Source: Sesamum alatum (lineage: Eukaryota > Streptophyta > Magnoliopsida > Lamiales > Pedaliaceae). From it: a DNA stretch of 64,000 nucleotides. Below the pieces are notes generated by a model. It searched no databases. It was not told the origin of the DNA and was given only the letters and a program-made list of their open reading frames with translations. Each line of letters opens with the position of its first letter. Position 1 is the stretch's first letter. The stretch covers positions 32,677,966 to 32,741,965 of the forward strand of contig JACGWO010000001.1 in NCBI GenBank assembly GCA_034509735.1. The letters run 5' to 3'. This document shows, piece by piece, positions 34,477 to 47,600 of this stretch. The translations under genes were made by a program, and so were the position numbers.

Positions 34477-36585
34477 TGAAGGAAAGCGGATTGGCCCGGG
34501 AACGTGGTGGAAGCGCGGTGGAGATAAAAATATGCGGAATAAAAGAATTTAAATGTGCGTTCAAGGGGTATGCCCTTGAATGTTTCTGGACTATCGGTGT
34601 ATAAACGTGTAATACAAACATATAAAATAAACAAGCGTTCGTGGCTATAGAATAAAGAAGAAATCGAGAGCATAAATGTAAATCAGAATACCTTTCTCGA
34701 TTTTGTATTTCTATCAGCTACAAGCATTGATTCCTCTCGACGTTCATCCACAGGAGATCCCAACGTAGAGACCCTCTAAAGTCGTCCACACCACACCGGG
34801 AGAGATCTCGTGTTTCTTGCTAGAAAATAACGGATCTAGAGGATGAAATTAAAGAAGGGATTACACTATCAAATTAGTGTTCATTCTTTATCTTACTTTG
34901 TTTTTCAATTGATCCTAGATCAATGAAGCAACAAAGAGGATTTAGAAAGTAGAGAGAGAGGAGCCGAAAATGGCTTGAGAGAGTATGTAGAGAGTGTTCT
35001 TCTTTTTCCTAGAAAAAGATGAATAGTAAAATTCTTCTTTGATGATAGTATATACACACATATATATATGTACTTAATTAATGTGATTATTGGAATGTGT
35101 CTAGGTTCATCCAAGGATGTCTAGATACATTCCAGTCAATCCCCATTAATCATCAATCAAACCTACCATTTCATAAGGTATGATTTAATCATACCAAGTG
35201 AAAGAGGCTTGATTGGAATTGATTTGTCTCTTTCCAAAAGAGACGAGTCAACTTATCATCAAAGGCCTTCATGGCCAATTTTAGCACTTCTAAAAGAAGT
35301 AATTTTCCAACATCCCCTTTAGAAGAAGTCCAATTTCTTCTAATTCCAAAAGTGGAATTAACATCTCTCTTGGGCCAAGATTTAATGGACCCAATTTTCA
35401 TTGTAATCCAATTATAATAAGCCCAAGAATTAAATCCTATTTAATTCATGGTCCCATTAAATAATTTCCATTGATCTTTTAATTTAATTCAAAGATCCAA
35501 GCCTTGATTCTTTACTTAATTGATAAATCCCAATTACCGATAAAACAAGGGCCGGATACAATATTGGCCCGTCCATCCAATGGACAATCCCATAAGTAAT
35601 TCAATTACTTATCATCCTTTGAAATTGACTCCAAGTCAATTCTTGACCTCCTCAGTGATTTGTGTGTGACCCTTTAGGTTCACCCTCTGCTAGACTTGGG
35701 CTTGTGTCCAACAGGACTCCATCACCATAGGTGACCGTCTAGCAATGGTCCATAGCACTAAAGACTAGGTGAATGTTGGCATGAATATATAGGGGCCGAT
35801 TCTGTACGAGTACGGTCCTACTGTCGACCGTCTCCAGGTCTTAGTTTAGGGTATGGAATTGGGCGTCGGTTCCAATCCTTGACTAGCCGTCTATGCTTAA
35901 TACTCGAGATGCGTTTACTCTATCGATCGATGTAGGAAACCCTTTCCTACTCAATCAATTGCTATGCCCATAGACTTTTAGAGTCTAAATCATCTCAAAG
36001 CGCATAGGAGACATCACCGTCATATACTGACGAGGGACGAATTCGATCTTGGAATATACCGTCCTCGCCACATACTCCAACTGCATTGGACAAGGCTTAT
36101 AATGACCATCTTACTGAATGATCACCTCTAGCCAGATCCAAGATACAGTCTTCGGATGCACGTGAATACCATAATTTCTCAAGGACTAATCCTGTACTAT
36201 CAGAACGGGAATTTCAGTCGTACTGACCAAGCCTCCAAGGCTTCCATATGATGATTCCCGCAAGTCAGTTCAGTCAGTCGACCACCTTGTCCACTAACCC
36301 ACTAAAATTGCATAGACGAGCTTTGTCTGTCGCCGATGAAACTCTGCACTCACCCAGTGAATGCAATACTTAGTGCAAGTCTCAATAGGACACTCGATGC
36401 CCAGTCTCGAGGTCCTCGACTTGGAATGTTTCTAACCAACCCTCAGAAGTTGATATCATAGTCGCTATCCAATGCGCAACCCAACTACATGGGTTGTCCA
36501 ATTGGTCTGTGGGCAATTTGTTATGATGTTGAAACATTTTCAATGTTATTAGTAAGCACAACAAACATAGTGCCAGTGATGAATA
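34477..36585 (-). repeat. 5' LTR of element C (lacking its first part)
   Basis: The right-hand LTR on the map, running from tgaaggaaagcgg (34477) to gtgccagtgatgaata (36585). Compared with the left copy (which continues for about 130 bp to 29884), the terminal TGTTAG part is missing, replaced by a different LTR starting tgaaagaatcgg at 36586. Confidence 0.87.
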
Positions 36586-37735
36586 TGAAAGAATCGGTAC
36601 GGCCCGGGAACGCGGCGAAAGCGTAAAATAAACAGAAATTTAAACGATTTGGAAGGGGGTTCCCTTTGAATTCCCAGGCGTTCGGTGTATTCAAAAGCAC
36701 CATAACATACAAAAACATATGCTTGAACATGTGGCTAGAGGAGGAGACAAAAGGTACAATAATTTAAATAGTAACATTACCTTTTCGTTTCACATGTAGA
36801 ACAGCATAAAACTTTCAATCCCTTTTCGTTTCTTTTCCATTCACCTTAGGATTCAAGTTAGAACCCCTCTAATTTTTCCACACCACACTTATGGAAGCAA
36901 ATCTAGATCTACTTCTAGGTAGAAGCTAGATCAAGGAAGAAACGAAAAACGTATTACACTACTGATTAGTGTATACGTATTTCTCATGTTCTCATCTTGA
37001 TCCAATTCAAAGAGAACTCAAAAATGGAGAAAAAATGCAGGGAATTTCGTGGCTGGTGTGAGGACAGTGCAAGTTAGGGAGTTGAAAAGTGTATACATGT
37101 GTTGTCTAGTTGTAGGTAGTTTCCAAAACCACCTACACACTAATGCACAACTTGTGCTCAACCTCCAATCATGTTAGCACAATATGTGGACCACCTAGCC
37201 ATCATGGCAAGCCACATCATTGCTTACATGGAGCCACATCATTGCTTACATGGAGGACTTTCAACTCCTCTTAAACTTGCATCAAACCTTTGAGCTTTGA
37301 TTTCAAGTCATGGACCGGTTTTGATTTAATCAAATTAAATCAAGTGATCCATGGGTTTCAAATTAATCCAATTAATTTTAAACCTTATTGATATCCAAAA
37401 TTTTATTTAATCCAATTAAATAAACATAAGCTCAAACACTAATTAATTGATCCAATCAATTAATTAAATGAAATCCAATAAATTAATCCAATTAATTTAA
37501 AGGTATTAAGCCCAAAATTAATTAATCCAATTAATTAATTCTTGGGTCATCCATCCAATGGATTTTCCAATAAATGACCCAATAATTGATATTCTCCTTG
37601 AATTAATTTAATCCAATTAAATTAATTCACTTCTTCAAGAATTAATTCCAAATTAATCCCACTACTTTCATAGTGATTTGTGTGTGACTCTTTAGGTTCA
37701 CCCTCAGCTAGACTTGGGCTTGTGTCCAACACAAT
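36586..37735 (-). repeat. Third LTR subfamily fragment, minus orientation
   Basis: It starts tgaaagaatcggtacggccc, with the same cccgggaacgcggcg signature as the other LTR ends, and reads through LTR-like text to agacttgggcttgtgtccaac at about 37731. Its promoter-proximal (TGTTAG) half is absent. Confidence 0.75.
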
Positions 37736-37783
37736 TGATTAATTAAATCCAAGTTAATTAATTATTTCTGAACCATTAACCGA

Positions 37784-38914
37784 AACGTTCCAAGTCGAGG
37801 ACCTCGAGATAGGGCATCGAGAGTCCTATAGAGACTTGCATCAAGAGTCGTGTTCATTGGATGAGTGCCATGTTTCATCGGCGATAGGCGTGGGACGCCT
37901 ACACGATCTTCATGGGTTGGTCGATTGGGGTCGAGCCGATTGGACTGACTCGCAGGGATCATCATATCGAAGCTTTGGAGGCTTGATCGTTATGATTGGA
38001 TTTTCCCGGTTCTGATAGTACGGGAGTAGTCCTCAGACCTGAGGAACCATGGCAGTCACGTGCACAGGACGGTTGTATCTTGGATCTGGCGAGAGGTGAT
38101 CATTCTGTAAGATGATCATTATAAGCTTTGTCCAGTACAGTCAGAATGTGTAGCGAGGATGGTGGGTTCCAAGAAGAGGATCTGTCCCCTGTCAGTATGT
38201 GATAGAGATATCTCCTATGCACTCGGAGACACGTTCATGTTGTTTAAAGCTGTGGCCACAGTGGTTGGTCGAACAGGAAAAGGTTTCCTGTGTTGACGTA
38301 ATGAGGCATATAGCCTCGAGTATTAAGCATAGATGCCTAGTCAAGGATGGGAACCGACGCCCAATTCTATACTCTTTTGGTAAGAGACAAATCAACTTCA
38401 ATCAAGCCCTTCCCTTTTGGTATGATTTGATCATACCTTAAAAGTTGGTAGGCTTGATTGAAGAATTAATGGTGATTAACTGGGTTGTATCTAGACATCA
38501 TTGGATGAACCTAGACACATTTTAATAATCACATTAATTATGTATATATATATATATGAGTATATACTAACACCTATGTATGAGATTTATTTTTTCATCT
38601 TTTCTAGAAAAAGAAGAACACAAAAAACAGCCTCTCTCCTCTCTCTAACTCTCCCTCTCTCCCTCTTACTAGTGTTCTTCAGTTGATCTGGGATCAAAAG
38701 CTAAGAACAAAGTAAGTTTAAGAAGAACACTAATCAATAGTGTTAGTCTTCTTAAACCAATTCCTTCTAACCCGTTTTCTTCTAGCAAGGAAAACGAAGG
38801 TTTCTTCTGGTGTGGTGTGGATCACCTTTGGAGAGTTCATACGTTTTAACTTAGTGTACATTCCGAAGAAGGAAGAAAGCAAGTGCGCACGTGAAAAACT
38901 ACAAAGGTAACGGT
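37784..38914 (+). repeat. Family-2 LTR fragment, plus orientation, joined to the satellite
   Basis: From gttccaagtcgaggacctcg (37784) it follows the solo LTR (46477 onward), with a deletion corresponding to about 47070-47690, and ends in caaaggtaacggttaat at 38915, where the satellite begins. The true LTR end (ttca) is missing. Between 37736 and 37783 is a short AT-rich filler. The junction carries no target duplication, so it is probably a rearrangement point. Confidence 0.8.
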
Positions 38915-41212
38915 TAATCGAAGAGTAGTTTTCACATTGATTAATAGAGTCAATACATTATACTTATAGGAAAAAAATGTGTCATTTATCAGTCAATGGT
39001 AAGGGCTGAAAACACAAGATGTTTCCTACGATTGTGTGGAGTATTAGGCATGTATCCCGGACGTATGATTGATTACGAAGGTTCACCAAGCACTCGATCA
39101 GGCAAAGATAAAAGTGCACTAGTGTCTAAATTTATTTATAGGAGTTTGTTGTTGCGCAAATGTACAAAGCGGAGTCCATGGCTCAAAAGAGTGTTCCTGA
39201 TGTAGTCCTACTGCATATTTATGTTGGATAAGATGGAGTCCTATTCTTATAATCGAAGAGTAGCTTTAACACTGATTATTGGAGTTGAAACGAATACATT
39301 TATAGCAAAAGATGAGTCATTTATCAATCAATGATAAGGGGCGAAAACACAAGGTGTTTCCTACGATTGTGTGGAGTATTAGGCATGTATCTAAAGGTAC
39401 GATTGATTACGAAGATTCACCAAGCCCTCGATCAGGCAAAGATAAAAATGCATTAGTGTCTCAATTTGTTTAAAGGAGTTTGTCGTTGCGCAAACATACA
39501 AAGCTGAGTCCATGGCTCAAAAGAGTGTTCTACAAGTAGTCCTAGTGCATATTGGTGTTGGATAAGAGGGAGTCATAGTCGTCTAATCGAAGAGTAGCTT
39601 TAACATTGATTATTAGAGTCGATAGGAATACATTTATAGCAAAAAATGAGTCAATTATCAGTCAATGATAAGGACTAGAAACGCAAGGTGTTTCCTACTA
39701 TTGTGTTGAGCATTAGGCATATTTCCGGACGTACGATTATTACGGAGATTCACCAAGCCCTCGATCAGGAAAAGATAAAAGTGCATTAGTGTCTAAATTT
39801 ATTTAAAGGAGTTTGTCGTTGCGCACATGTACAAAGCTGAGTCCATGGCTCAAAAGAGTGTTCGAGATGTATTCCTAGTGCATATTTGTGTTGAATAGGA
39901 CGGAGTCCTAGTCGTATATCGAAGAGTAACTTTAACATTGATTATTCGAGTCGATACGAATACATTTATGGCCAAAAATGAGTCATGAATGAATCAATGA
40001 TAGGGGCTTGAAACACAAAGTGTTTCTTACTATTGTGTTGAGTATTAGGCATGTTTCCGGACATATGATTGATTACGAAGATTCCCCAAGCCCTCGATTA
40101 GGCTAAGATATAATTGCATTAGTGTGTAAATTTGTTTAAAGGAGTTTGTCGTTACGTAAATGTACAAACCTGAGTCCATGGCTCCAAAGCATGTACTAGA
40201 TGTACTCCTAGTGCATATTTGTGTTGAATAAGATGGAATTCTAGTCGTATAATCGAAGAGTAGCTTTAACATTGATTATTAGAGTCGGTACGAATACATT
40301 TATAGCAAAAAATGAGTCATTTATCAGTCAATGATAAGGGTTGGAAACACAAGGTGTTTCCTACGATTGTGTGGTGAATTAGGCATGTATCCGGAGGTAC
40401 AATGGATTTCGAAGATTCACAAAGCCTTGATCCGGCAAAGATAAAAGTGCATTAGTGTCTAAATTTGTTTAAAGGAGTTTGTCATTGTGCAAATGTTCAA
40501 AGCTGAGTCCGTGGCTCAAAAGAGTGTTCTAGATGTAGTCCTAGTGCATATTTGTGTTGAATAAGATGGAGTCCTAGTCGTATAATCAAAGAGTAGGTTT
40601 AACATTGATTAATAGAGATGATACGAATACATTTATAGCTACAAATGAGTCATTTATCAGTCAATGATAAGGGCTTGAAACACAAGGTGATTCCTATGAT
40701 TATGTGAAGTATTATGCATGTATCTAGACGTACAATTGATTACAAAGGTTCACCAAGCCCTCGATCAGGCTAAGATGAAAGTGCATTAGTGTCTAAATTT
40801 GTTTAAAGGAGTTTGTCGTTACGCAAATGTACAAAGTTGAGTGATTGGCTCAAAAGAGTGTTCGAGATGTAGTCCTAGTGCATATTTGTGTTGAATAAGA
40901 TAGAGTCCTAGTCGTATAATCGAAGAGTAGCTTTAACATTGATTATTAGAGTCGACATGAATAAGGGCTGGAAACACAAGGTGGTTCCTACTATTGTGTT
41001 GAGTATCAGGCATGTTTTCTGGACGTATGATTGATTAGAAGATTCACCAAGCCCTCGATCAGGAAAAAGACAAAAGTGCATTAGTGTCTAAATTTGTTTA
41101 AAGGAGGTTGTCGTTGCAAAAATATAAAAAGATGATTCCATGGCTAAAAAGAGTGTTATAGATGTAGTTCTAGTGCATATTTGTGTTGAATAAGATGGAG
41201 TCCTAGTCGTAT

Positions 41213-43049
41213 AATCGAAAAGTAGCTTTAACATTAATTATTCGAGTCGATACGAATACATTTATAGAAAAAAATGAGTCATGAATCAATCAATGATAAG
41301 GACTGAAAACACAAGGTGTTTGCTACTATTGTGTTGAGTATTAGGCATGTATCCGGACATACGATTGATTACGAAAATTCACCAAGCCCTCAATCAGGCA
41401 AAGAAAAAAATGCATTAGTGTCTAAATTTTTTAAAGGAGTTTGTCGTTGCGCAAATGTACAAAGCTGAGTCGTTGGCTCAAAAGTGTGTTCCAAATGTAG
41501 TCCTAGTGCATATTTGTGTTGAATAAGATGGAGTCGTAGTCGTATAATTGAAGTGTTCCTTTAACAATGATTAATAAAGTCGATACGAATACATTTATAG
41601 ATAAAAATGAATCATTTATGAGTCAATGATAATGGCTGGAAACACAAGGTGTTTCCTACAATTATGTGGAGTATTAGGCATGTATTCGAACGTACGATTG
41701 ATTACGAAGGTTCACCAAGCATTCGATCAGGGAAAGATAAAAGTGCGTTAGTGTCTAAATTTGATTAATAAAGTCCATACAAATACATTTATAGCCAAAA
41801 ATGAGTCATTTATCAGTCCATGATAAGGGCTGGAAACACAAGGTGTTTCCTACAATTTTGTGGAGTATTAGTCATGTATTTGAACGTGCGATTGATTTTG
41901 GAGGTTCACCAAGCCCTCGATCAGCTTAAGATAAAATTGCTTTAGTGTCTAAATTTTTCTAAAGGAGTTTGTCGTTGCGCAAATGTACAAAGCTGTGTCC
42001 ATGGCTCAAAAGAGTGTTCGAGATGTAGTCCTAGTGCATATTTGTGTTGAATAAGATGGAGGCTTAGTCGTATAATCGAACAGTATCTTAACATTGATTA
42101 TTAGATTCGATACGAATACATTTATAGCCATAAATGATTCATGAATCAATCAGTGATAAGGGCTGGAAACACAAGGTGTTTCCTACTCTTTTGTTGAGTA
42201 TTAGGCATGTATCCGGACGTACGATTAGTTACGAAAATTCACCAAGCCCTCGATCAGGCAAAGATAAAATTGCATTACTGTCTAAACTTTTTAAAGGAGT
42301 TTATCGTTGCACAAATGTACAAAGCTGAGTCCGTGGCTCGAAAGAGTGTTTCAGATGTAATCCTATTGCATATTTGGGTTGAATAAGATAGAGTCCTAGT
42401 CATATAATCGAAGTGTACCTTTAACAATGATTAATAGAGTCGATACACATACATTTATAGATAAAAATGAATTATTTATGAGTCAATGATAAGGGCTGGA
42501 AACACAAGGTGTTTCCTACGATTGTGTTGAGTATTAGGCATGTATTCGAACGTACGATTGACTGCGAAGTTGCACCAAGCCCTCGATCAGGGAAATATAA
42601 AAGTGCCTTAGTGTCTAAATTTGTTTAAAAGAGTTTGTCGTTCCGCAAATATACAAAGCTGATTCAATGGCTCAAAAGAGTGTTCTAGATGTAGTCCTAG
42701 TGAATATTTGTTTTGAATAAGATGGCGTCCTAATCGTATAATCGAAGAGTAGCTTGAACATTGATGAATAGAGTCGATACAAATACATTTATAGCCAACA
42801 ATGAGTCATTTATCAGTCAATGATAAGGGTTGGAAACACAAGGTGTTTCCTACGATTACATGGAGTATTAGGCATGTATTTGGACGTGCGATTGGTTTTG
42901 AAGGTTCACCAAGCCCTCGATCAGGCTAAGATAAAATTGCTTTAGTGTCTAAACTAAAGGAGTTTGTCGTTGTGCAAATGTACAAAGCTGAGTCCATGGC
43001 TCAAAAGAGTATTCTAAATGTAGTCCTAGTGCATATTTGTGTTTGGTAT
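41213..43049. repeat. Higher-order repeat: two copies of a three-unit block
   Basis: Block 1 is 41213-42073 and block 2 is 42074-43049. Both begin with a unit containing catgaatcaatca and acgaaaattcaccaag. Both continue with a unit containing atttatgagtcaatg and tgtattcgaacgtacg, and then a unit containing gaacgtgcgattg/ggacgtgcgattg and aagataaaattgctttagtg. In block 1 the middle unit has lost about 140 bp. Confidence 0.8.
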
Positions 43050-44216
43050 AATCGAAGAGTAGCTTTAAAATTAATTATTTGATTCGATATGAATATATTT
43101 ATAGAAAAAAATGAGTCATTTATCAGTTAATGATAAGGGCTGGAAACACAAGGTGTTTCCTACGATTGTGTAGAGTATTTGGCATGTATCCGGAGTACAA
43201 TTGCTGACGAAGATTCACCAAGCCCTCGATCAGCCTAAGATAAAAGTGTATTAGTGTCTAAATTTGTTTAAAGGAGTTTGTTGTTGCACAAATGTACAAA
43301 GCTGAGTCCATGACTCAAAGAGTATTATAGATGTAGCCCTAGTCCATATTTGTGTTGAATAAGATGGAGTCCTACTCGTATAATCGAAGAGTAGCTTTAA
43401 CATTGATTATTAGAGTCCATACGAATACATTTATAGCAAAAAATAAGTCATGAACCAATCAATGATAAGGGATGGAAACACAAGATGTTTTCTACTATTG
43501 TGTTGAGTATTAGGCATGTATTCAGACGTACGATTGATTACGAAGATTTACCAAGCCCTCGATCAGGCAAAGATAAAAGTGTATTAGTGTCTAAGTTTGT
43601 TAAAGGAGTTTGTCGTTGCGCAAATGTACAAAGCTAAGTCCCTGGCTCAAAAGTGTGTTCTAGATGTAGTCCTAGTGCATATTTTTGTTCAATAAGATGA
43701 AGTCCTAGTCGTATGATCGAAGAGCAGCTTTAACACTGATTATTGGAGTCGATACGAACACATTTATAGCAAAAAATGAGCCATTTATCAATCAATAATA
43801 AGGGCTGGAAACACAAGGTGTTTTCTACTATTGAGTTGAGTATTGGGCATGTTTTCGGACGTACGATTGATTACGAAGATTCACCAAGTCCTCGATCAGG
43901 CAAAGATAAAAGACATCAGGGAAAGATAAAAGCACAAATGTACAAAGTTGAGTCCATGACTCAAAAGAGTGTGCTAGATGTAGTCCTAGTGCATATTTGT
44001 GTTGAATAAGATGTAGTTTTAGTCGTATAATTGAAGAGTAGCTTTAATATTGATTATTGGAGTCGCTACGAAGACATTTATAGCTAAAAATGAGTCAATT
44101 ATCAGCCAATGATAAGGACTGGAATCACAAGATGTTTCCTACTATTGTGTTGAGAATTAGGCATGTTCCCAGACGTACGATTGATTACGAAGATTCACCA
44201 AGCGCTCGAGGAAGAT

Positions 44217-44221
44217 AAAAG
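44217..44221. repeat. Left target-site duplication of element D
   Basis: AAAAG precedes TGTTAG. The satellite continues on the far side of the element with aaaagt at 56563, restoring the unit text gataaaagtgcattag apart from one extra A and one substitution. Confidence 0.75.
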
Positions 44222-44612
44222 TGTTAGAATAGGTGACCAGAATGCTAATAGGTTTGGCGTTTTGTATCCTATCTGATAACTTGATGTAATGTAATATTAT
44301 GTTATGAATAAAATGAGTGTTCGTCACCAATGGTACCTTCTTGGTTGCGCTCATTTTACATATGTTAAAATGGTGTTTTACTTATATCGCCACAAAGCCT
44401 ACAGGCCACGGTTAACAACTCATGCAGTTGGGCCACGCATTGGATGGTGGTCATGAAACCAACTGATTAAGAGTTGGGTCTTAAACATTCCAAGTCGAGG
44501 ACCTCGAGACAGGGCATCGAGTGTCCTATTGAGGCTCGTATCAAGAATCGTGTCATTGGATGAGTACCATGTTTCATCGGCGGCAGGACGGGTGTATCTT
44601 GGATCTGGCGAG
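44222..44612 (+). repeat. 5' LTR of element D, first part
   Basis: Starts TGTTAGAATAGGTGACCAG and matches the solo LTR from 46215, with a deletion of about 190 bp (after catcggcgg), until ggatctggcgag at 44612, where the nested opposite LTR begins. The rest is at 49031-50637. Confidence 0.87.
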
Positions 44613-47600
44613 CGGAAGCGAGGAAGCGAGAAAAGTGCGTAAATTAAATCAAATCTAATTTAAAATACGAATCCCAAGGGTTGTGCCCTTGGGTGCTCAA
44701 CCGGGCGTTCGATGTAGGATGTGTAAATATTGGAAATGAATATTAAACACATAGCGTATAGATAAATATATATAATCAATCAAAGCGTAATAAACCGTTA
44801 CCTTTGATTGTTTAGCGTATGCTCCCGGCTACTTGCGTTGTTCCTTCTCCGGAATGCTCACGAAATCCAAACGTATGGATTCTCCAAAGGTGATCCACAC
44901 CACACCGGAGGAAACACACGTTCTTCTTGCTAGAAAAGAACGGGTTTAAGAAGGAATCGGTTTAAGAGAAGAACACTATGAATTAGTGCTCTCTTAAACT
45001 TACTTTGTTCTTCTTCTTGATTCAAAATAAAGTGAAGAACACAAGTGTGAAAGAGGGAGAGAGGGCCGAGACTTGAGAGAGAGGAGAGGGATTTTTGTCT
45101 TCTCTTTTCCTAGAAAAAGATGAATAATGAATCACTTATACTTGGTGTTGTATATTCTAATATATATATATATATATATATAATTAATGTGATTATTGGA
45201 ATGTGTCTAGGTTCATCCAAGGATGTCTAGATTCATTCTCATCAATCAACATCAATTCTTCAATCAAGCCTACCAAAATTTATGGTGTGATCAAATCATA
45301 CCAAAAGGGAAGAGTTTGATTGGAGTTGATTTATCTCTTTCCAAAAGAGATAAGTCAACATACCACCTAGCATGAAACATGGCTGATTTTGCTTCCTCCA
45401 AGAGAGCATGTCGATCATGTTTAAATAAGGGAAGAAGTCCAACTTCCTCCTATTCCAAATTAGGAATTATTTCTTCTCTCGAGTAAAATTTAATGGACCG
45501 GATTTTATCGTAATCCAATTACGACGAACTCAACATTAAATCCAATTTAATGTCCATTTAAATTATTCTCGTTAATCTTTTAATCCAATTAAAAGATCCA
45601 ACGTCTCAATGGACTTTCCATATTTACCGATTAAATGGAAGCCCGATACAATATCGGCCCGTCCATCAAATGGACGTTCCCTTAAGTAATCCAATTACTT
45701 ATTTTATCCTTCGAGATTGACTCCAAGTCGATCTCTCAACCTCCTCGGTGATTTGTGTGTGACCCTTTAGGTTCACCCTCAGCTAGACTTGGACCCGTGT
45801 CCCACAAGGGCCCATTACCATGGGTGGCCGTCTAGCAACGGTCCATGGCACTAGAGACTAGGTGAATTGGTGTGAACATTTAGGCGCCGATTCCGTACGG
45901 GTACGATCCTTCCGTCTACCGTCTCCCGGCCTTAGTCTAGGGTATGGAATTGGGCGTCGGTTCCCATCCTTGACTAGCCATCTATGCTTAATACTCGAGA
46001 TCACGTATGCTTCATTGCGTTGACACAGGAAACCATTCCCTGTTCGACCAACCACTGTGGCCACAGCTTTAAATAGCATGAATGTGTCTCCGAGTGCATA
46101 GGAGATACCTCTGTCACATACTGACAGGGGACGGAACCTCTTCTTGGAATCCACCGTCCTCGCTACACATTCCGACTGCATTGGACAAGGCTTATGATAA
46201 TCATCTTATAAAATGTGTTAGAATCGGTGACCAGAAAGCCAATAGGTTTGGCGATTTGTAACCTATTATACAACTCGATGTAATTGTAATATTATTATGT
46301 GATGAATAAAGTGAGTGTTCGTCACTATTGGTACCTACTTTGTTGTGCTCACTTTACATTTGTTAAAACGGTGTTTAACTTATATCGCAACAAAGCCCAC
46401 AGACCATGGATAACAACTCGTGCAGTTGGGCCACGCATTGGATTGGTGCTCATGAAACCAACTGATTAAGAGTTGGTCTGAAACGTTCCAAGTCGAGGAC
46501 CTCGAGATAGGGCATCGAGAGTCCTATTGAGACTTGCGTCAAGAGTCGTGTTCATTGGATGAGTGCCGTGTTTCATCGGCGACAGGCGTGGGACGCCTAC
46601 ACGATCTTGATGGGTTGGTCGACTGGGGTCGAGCCGACTGGACTGACTCGCGGGGATCATCATATGGAAGCCTTGGAGGCTTGGTCGGTATGATTGGATT
46701 CCCCGGTTCCGATAGTACGGGTAATCCTCAGACCTGAGGAATCATGGCAGTCACGTGCACAGGACGGCTGTATCTTGGATCTGGCGAGAGGTGATCATTC
46801 TGTAAGATGATCATTATAAGCCTTGTCCAGTGCAGTCGGAATGTGTAGCGAGGATGGTGGATTCCAAGAAGAGGATCCGTCCCCTGTCAGTATATGACAG
46901 AGGTATCTCCTATGCACTCGGAGACACGTACATGCTGTTTGAAGCTGTGCCACAGTGGTTGATCGAACAGGGAATGGTTGCCTGTGTCGATGCAATGAAG
47001 CATACGTAGTCTCGAGTATTAAGCATAGATGCCTAGTCAAGGATGGGAACCGACGCCCAATTCCATACCCTAGACTAAGGCCGCGAGTAGGTAGACGGAA
47101 GGATCGTACCCGTACGGAATCGGCGCCTAAATGTTCACGCCAATTCACCTAGTCTCTGGTGCCATGGACCGTTGCTAGACGGCCACCCATGGTAACGGGC
47201 CCTTGTGGGACACGGGCCCAAGTCTAGCTGAGGGTGAACCTAAAGGGTCACACACAAAATCACCGAGGAGGTTGAGAGATCGACTTGGAGTCAATCTCGA
47301 AGGATAAAAATAAGTAATTGGATTACTTAAGGGAAAGTCCATTGGATGGACGGGCCGATATTGTATCGGGCTTTCATTTAATCGGTAAATTGGATTTTCG
47401 ATTAAATATGGAAAGTTGAGATGTTGAGACGTTGGATCTTTTAATTGGATTAAAAGATCAACGGGAATAATTTAAGTGGACATTAAATTGGATTTAATAT
47501 TGGGTTCGTCGTAATTGGATTACGATAAACCCGGTCCGTTAAATTATACCCGAGAGGAGAAATAATTCCTAATTTGGAATAGGAAGAAGTTGGACTTCTT

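Larger units (their letters stand above)
29064..36585 (-). mobile_element. Ty1/copia LTR retrotransposon C (family 2, heavily decayed)
   Basis: On the minus strand the order is 5' LTR (36585-34477), primer-binding site (34474-34461), leader, gag (33060-32340), very degraded pol (to about 29906), polypurine tract and a 3' LTR truncated at 29064. The LTR text belongs to the family with TGTTAGAAGAGGTGATCAGAAAG starts, related to but distinct from A/B. The 3' LTR has lost its distal 60%, and the 5' LTR lacks its first 130 bp or so because another LTR adjoins it at 36586. Confidence 0.9.
38915..44221. repeat. Tandem satellite array, part 1 (unit about 333 bp, about 16 units)
   Basis: The landmark aatcgaagagtagctttaac recurs at 38916, 39251, 39585, 39917, 40251, 40584, 40918 and so on; spacing is 332-335 bp except where units are shortened (for example near 40965 and 41760). 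Most units carry cattaatcaatc-type and GGAAACACAAGGTGTTTCC motifs, and caccaagccctcgatcagg and gtgcattagtgtctaaat. Units differ by roughly 10-20%. Apparent 60-80 codon frames here are copies of one unit frame and not convincing genes. Confidence 0.97.

Noticed and set aside
38915..44221. Regular repeats considered as a CRISPR array.
   Set aside because: The unit is 333 bp and repeated over its full length with no unique spacers, in a plant-type sequence.
45858..47152. Pairs of similar frames of 65-117 codons in the LTRs (45858-46181, 46795-47148, 46955-47152, 48973-49290).
   Set aside because: They lie within LTR U3-like sequence present several times in both orientations; the similarity is due to the LTR copies.
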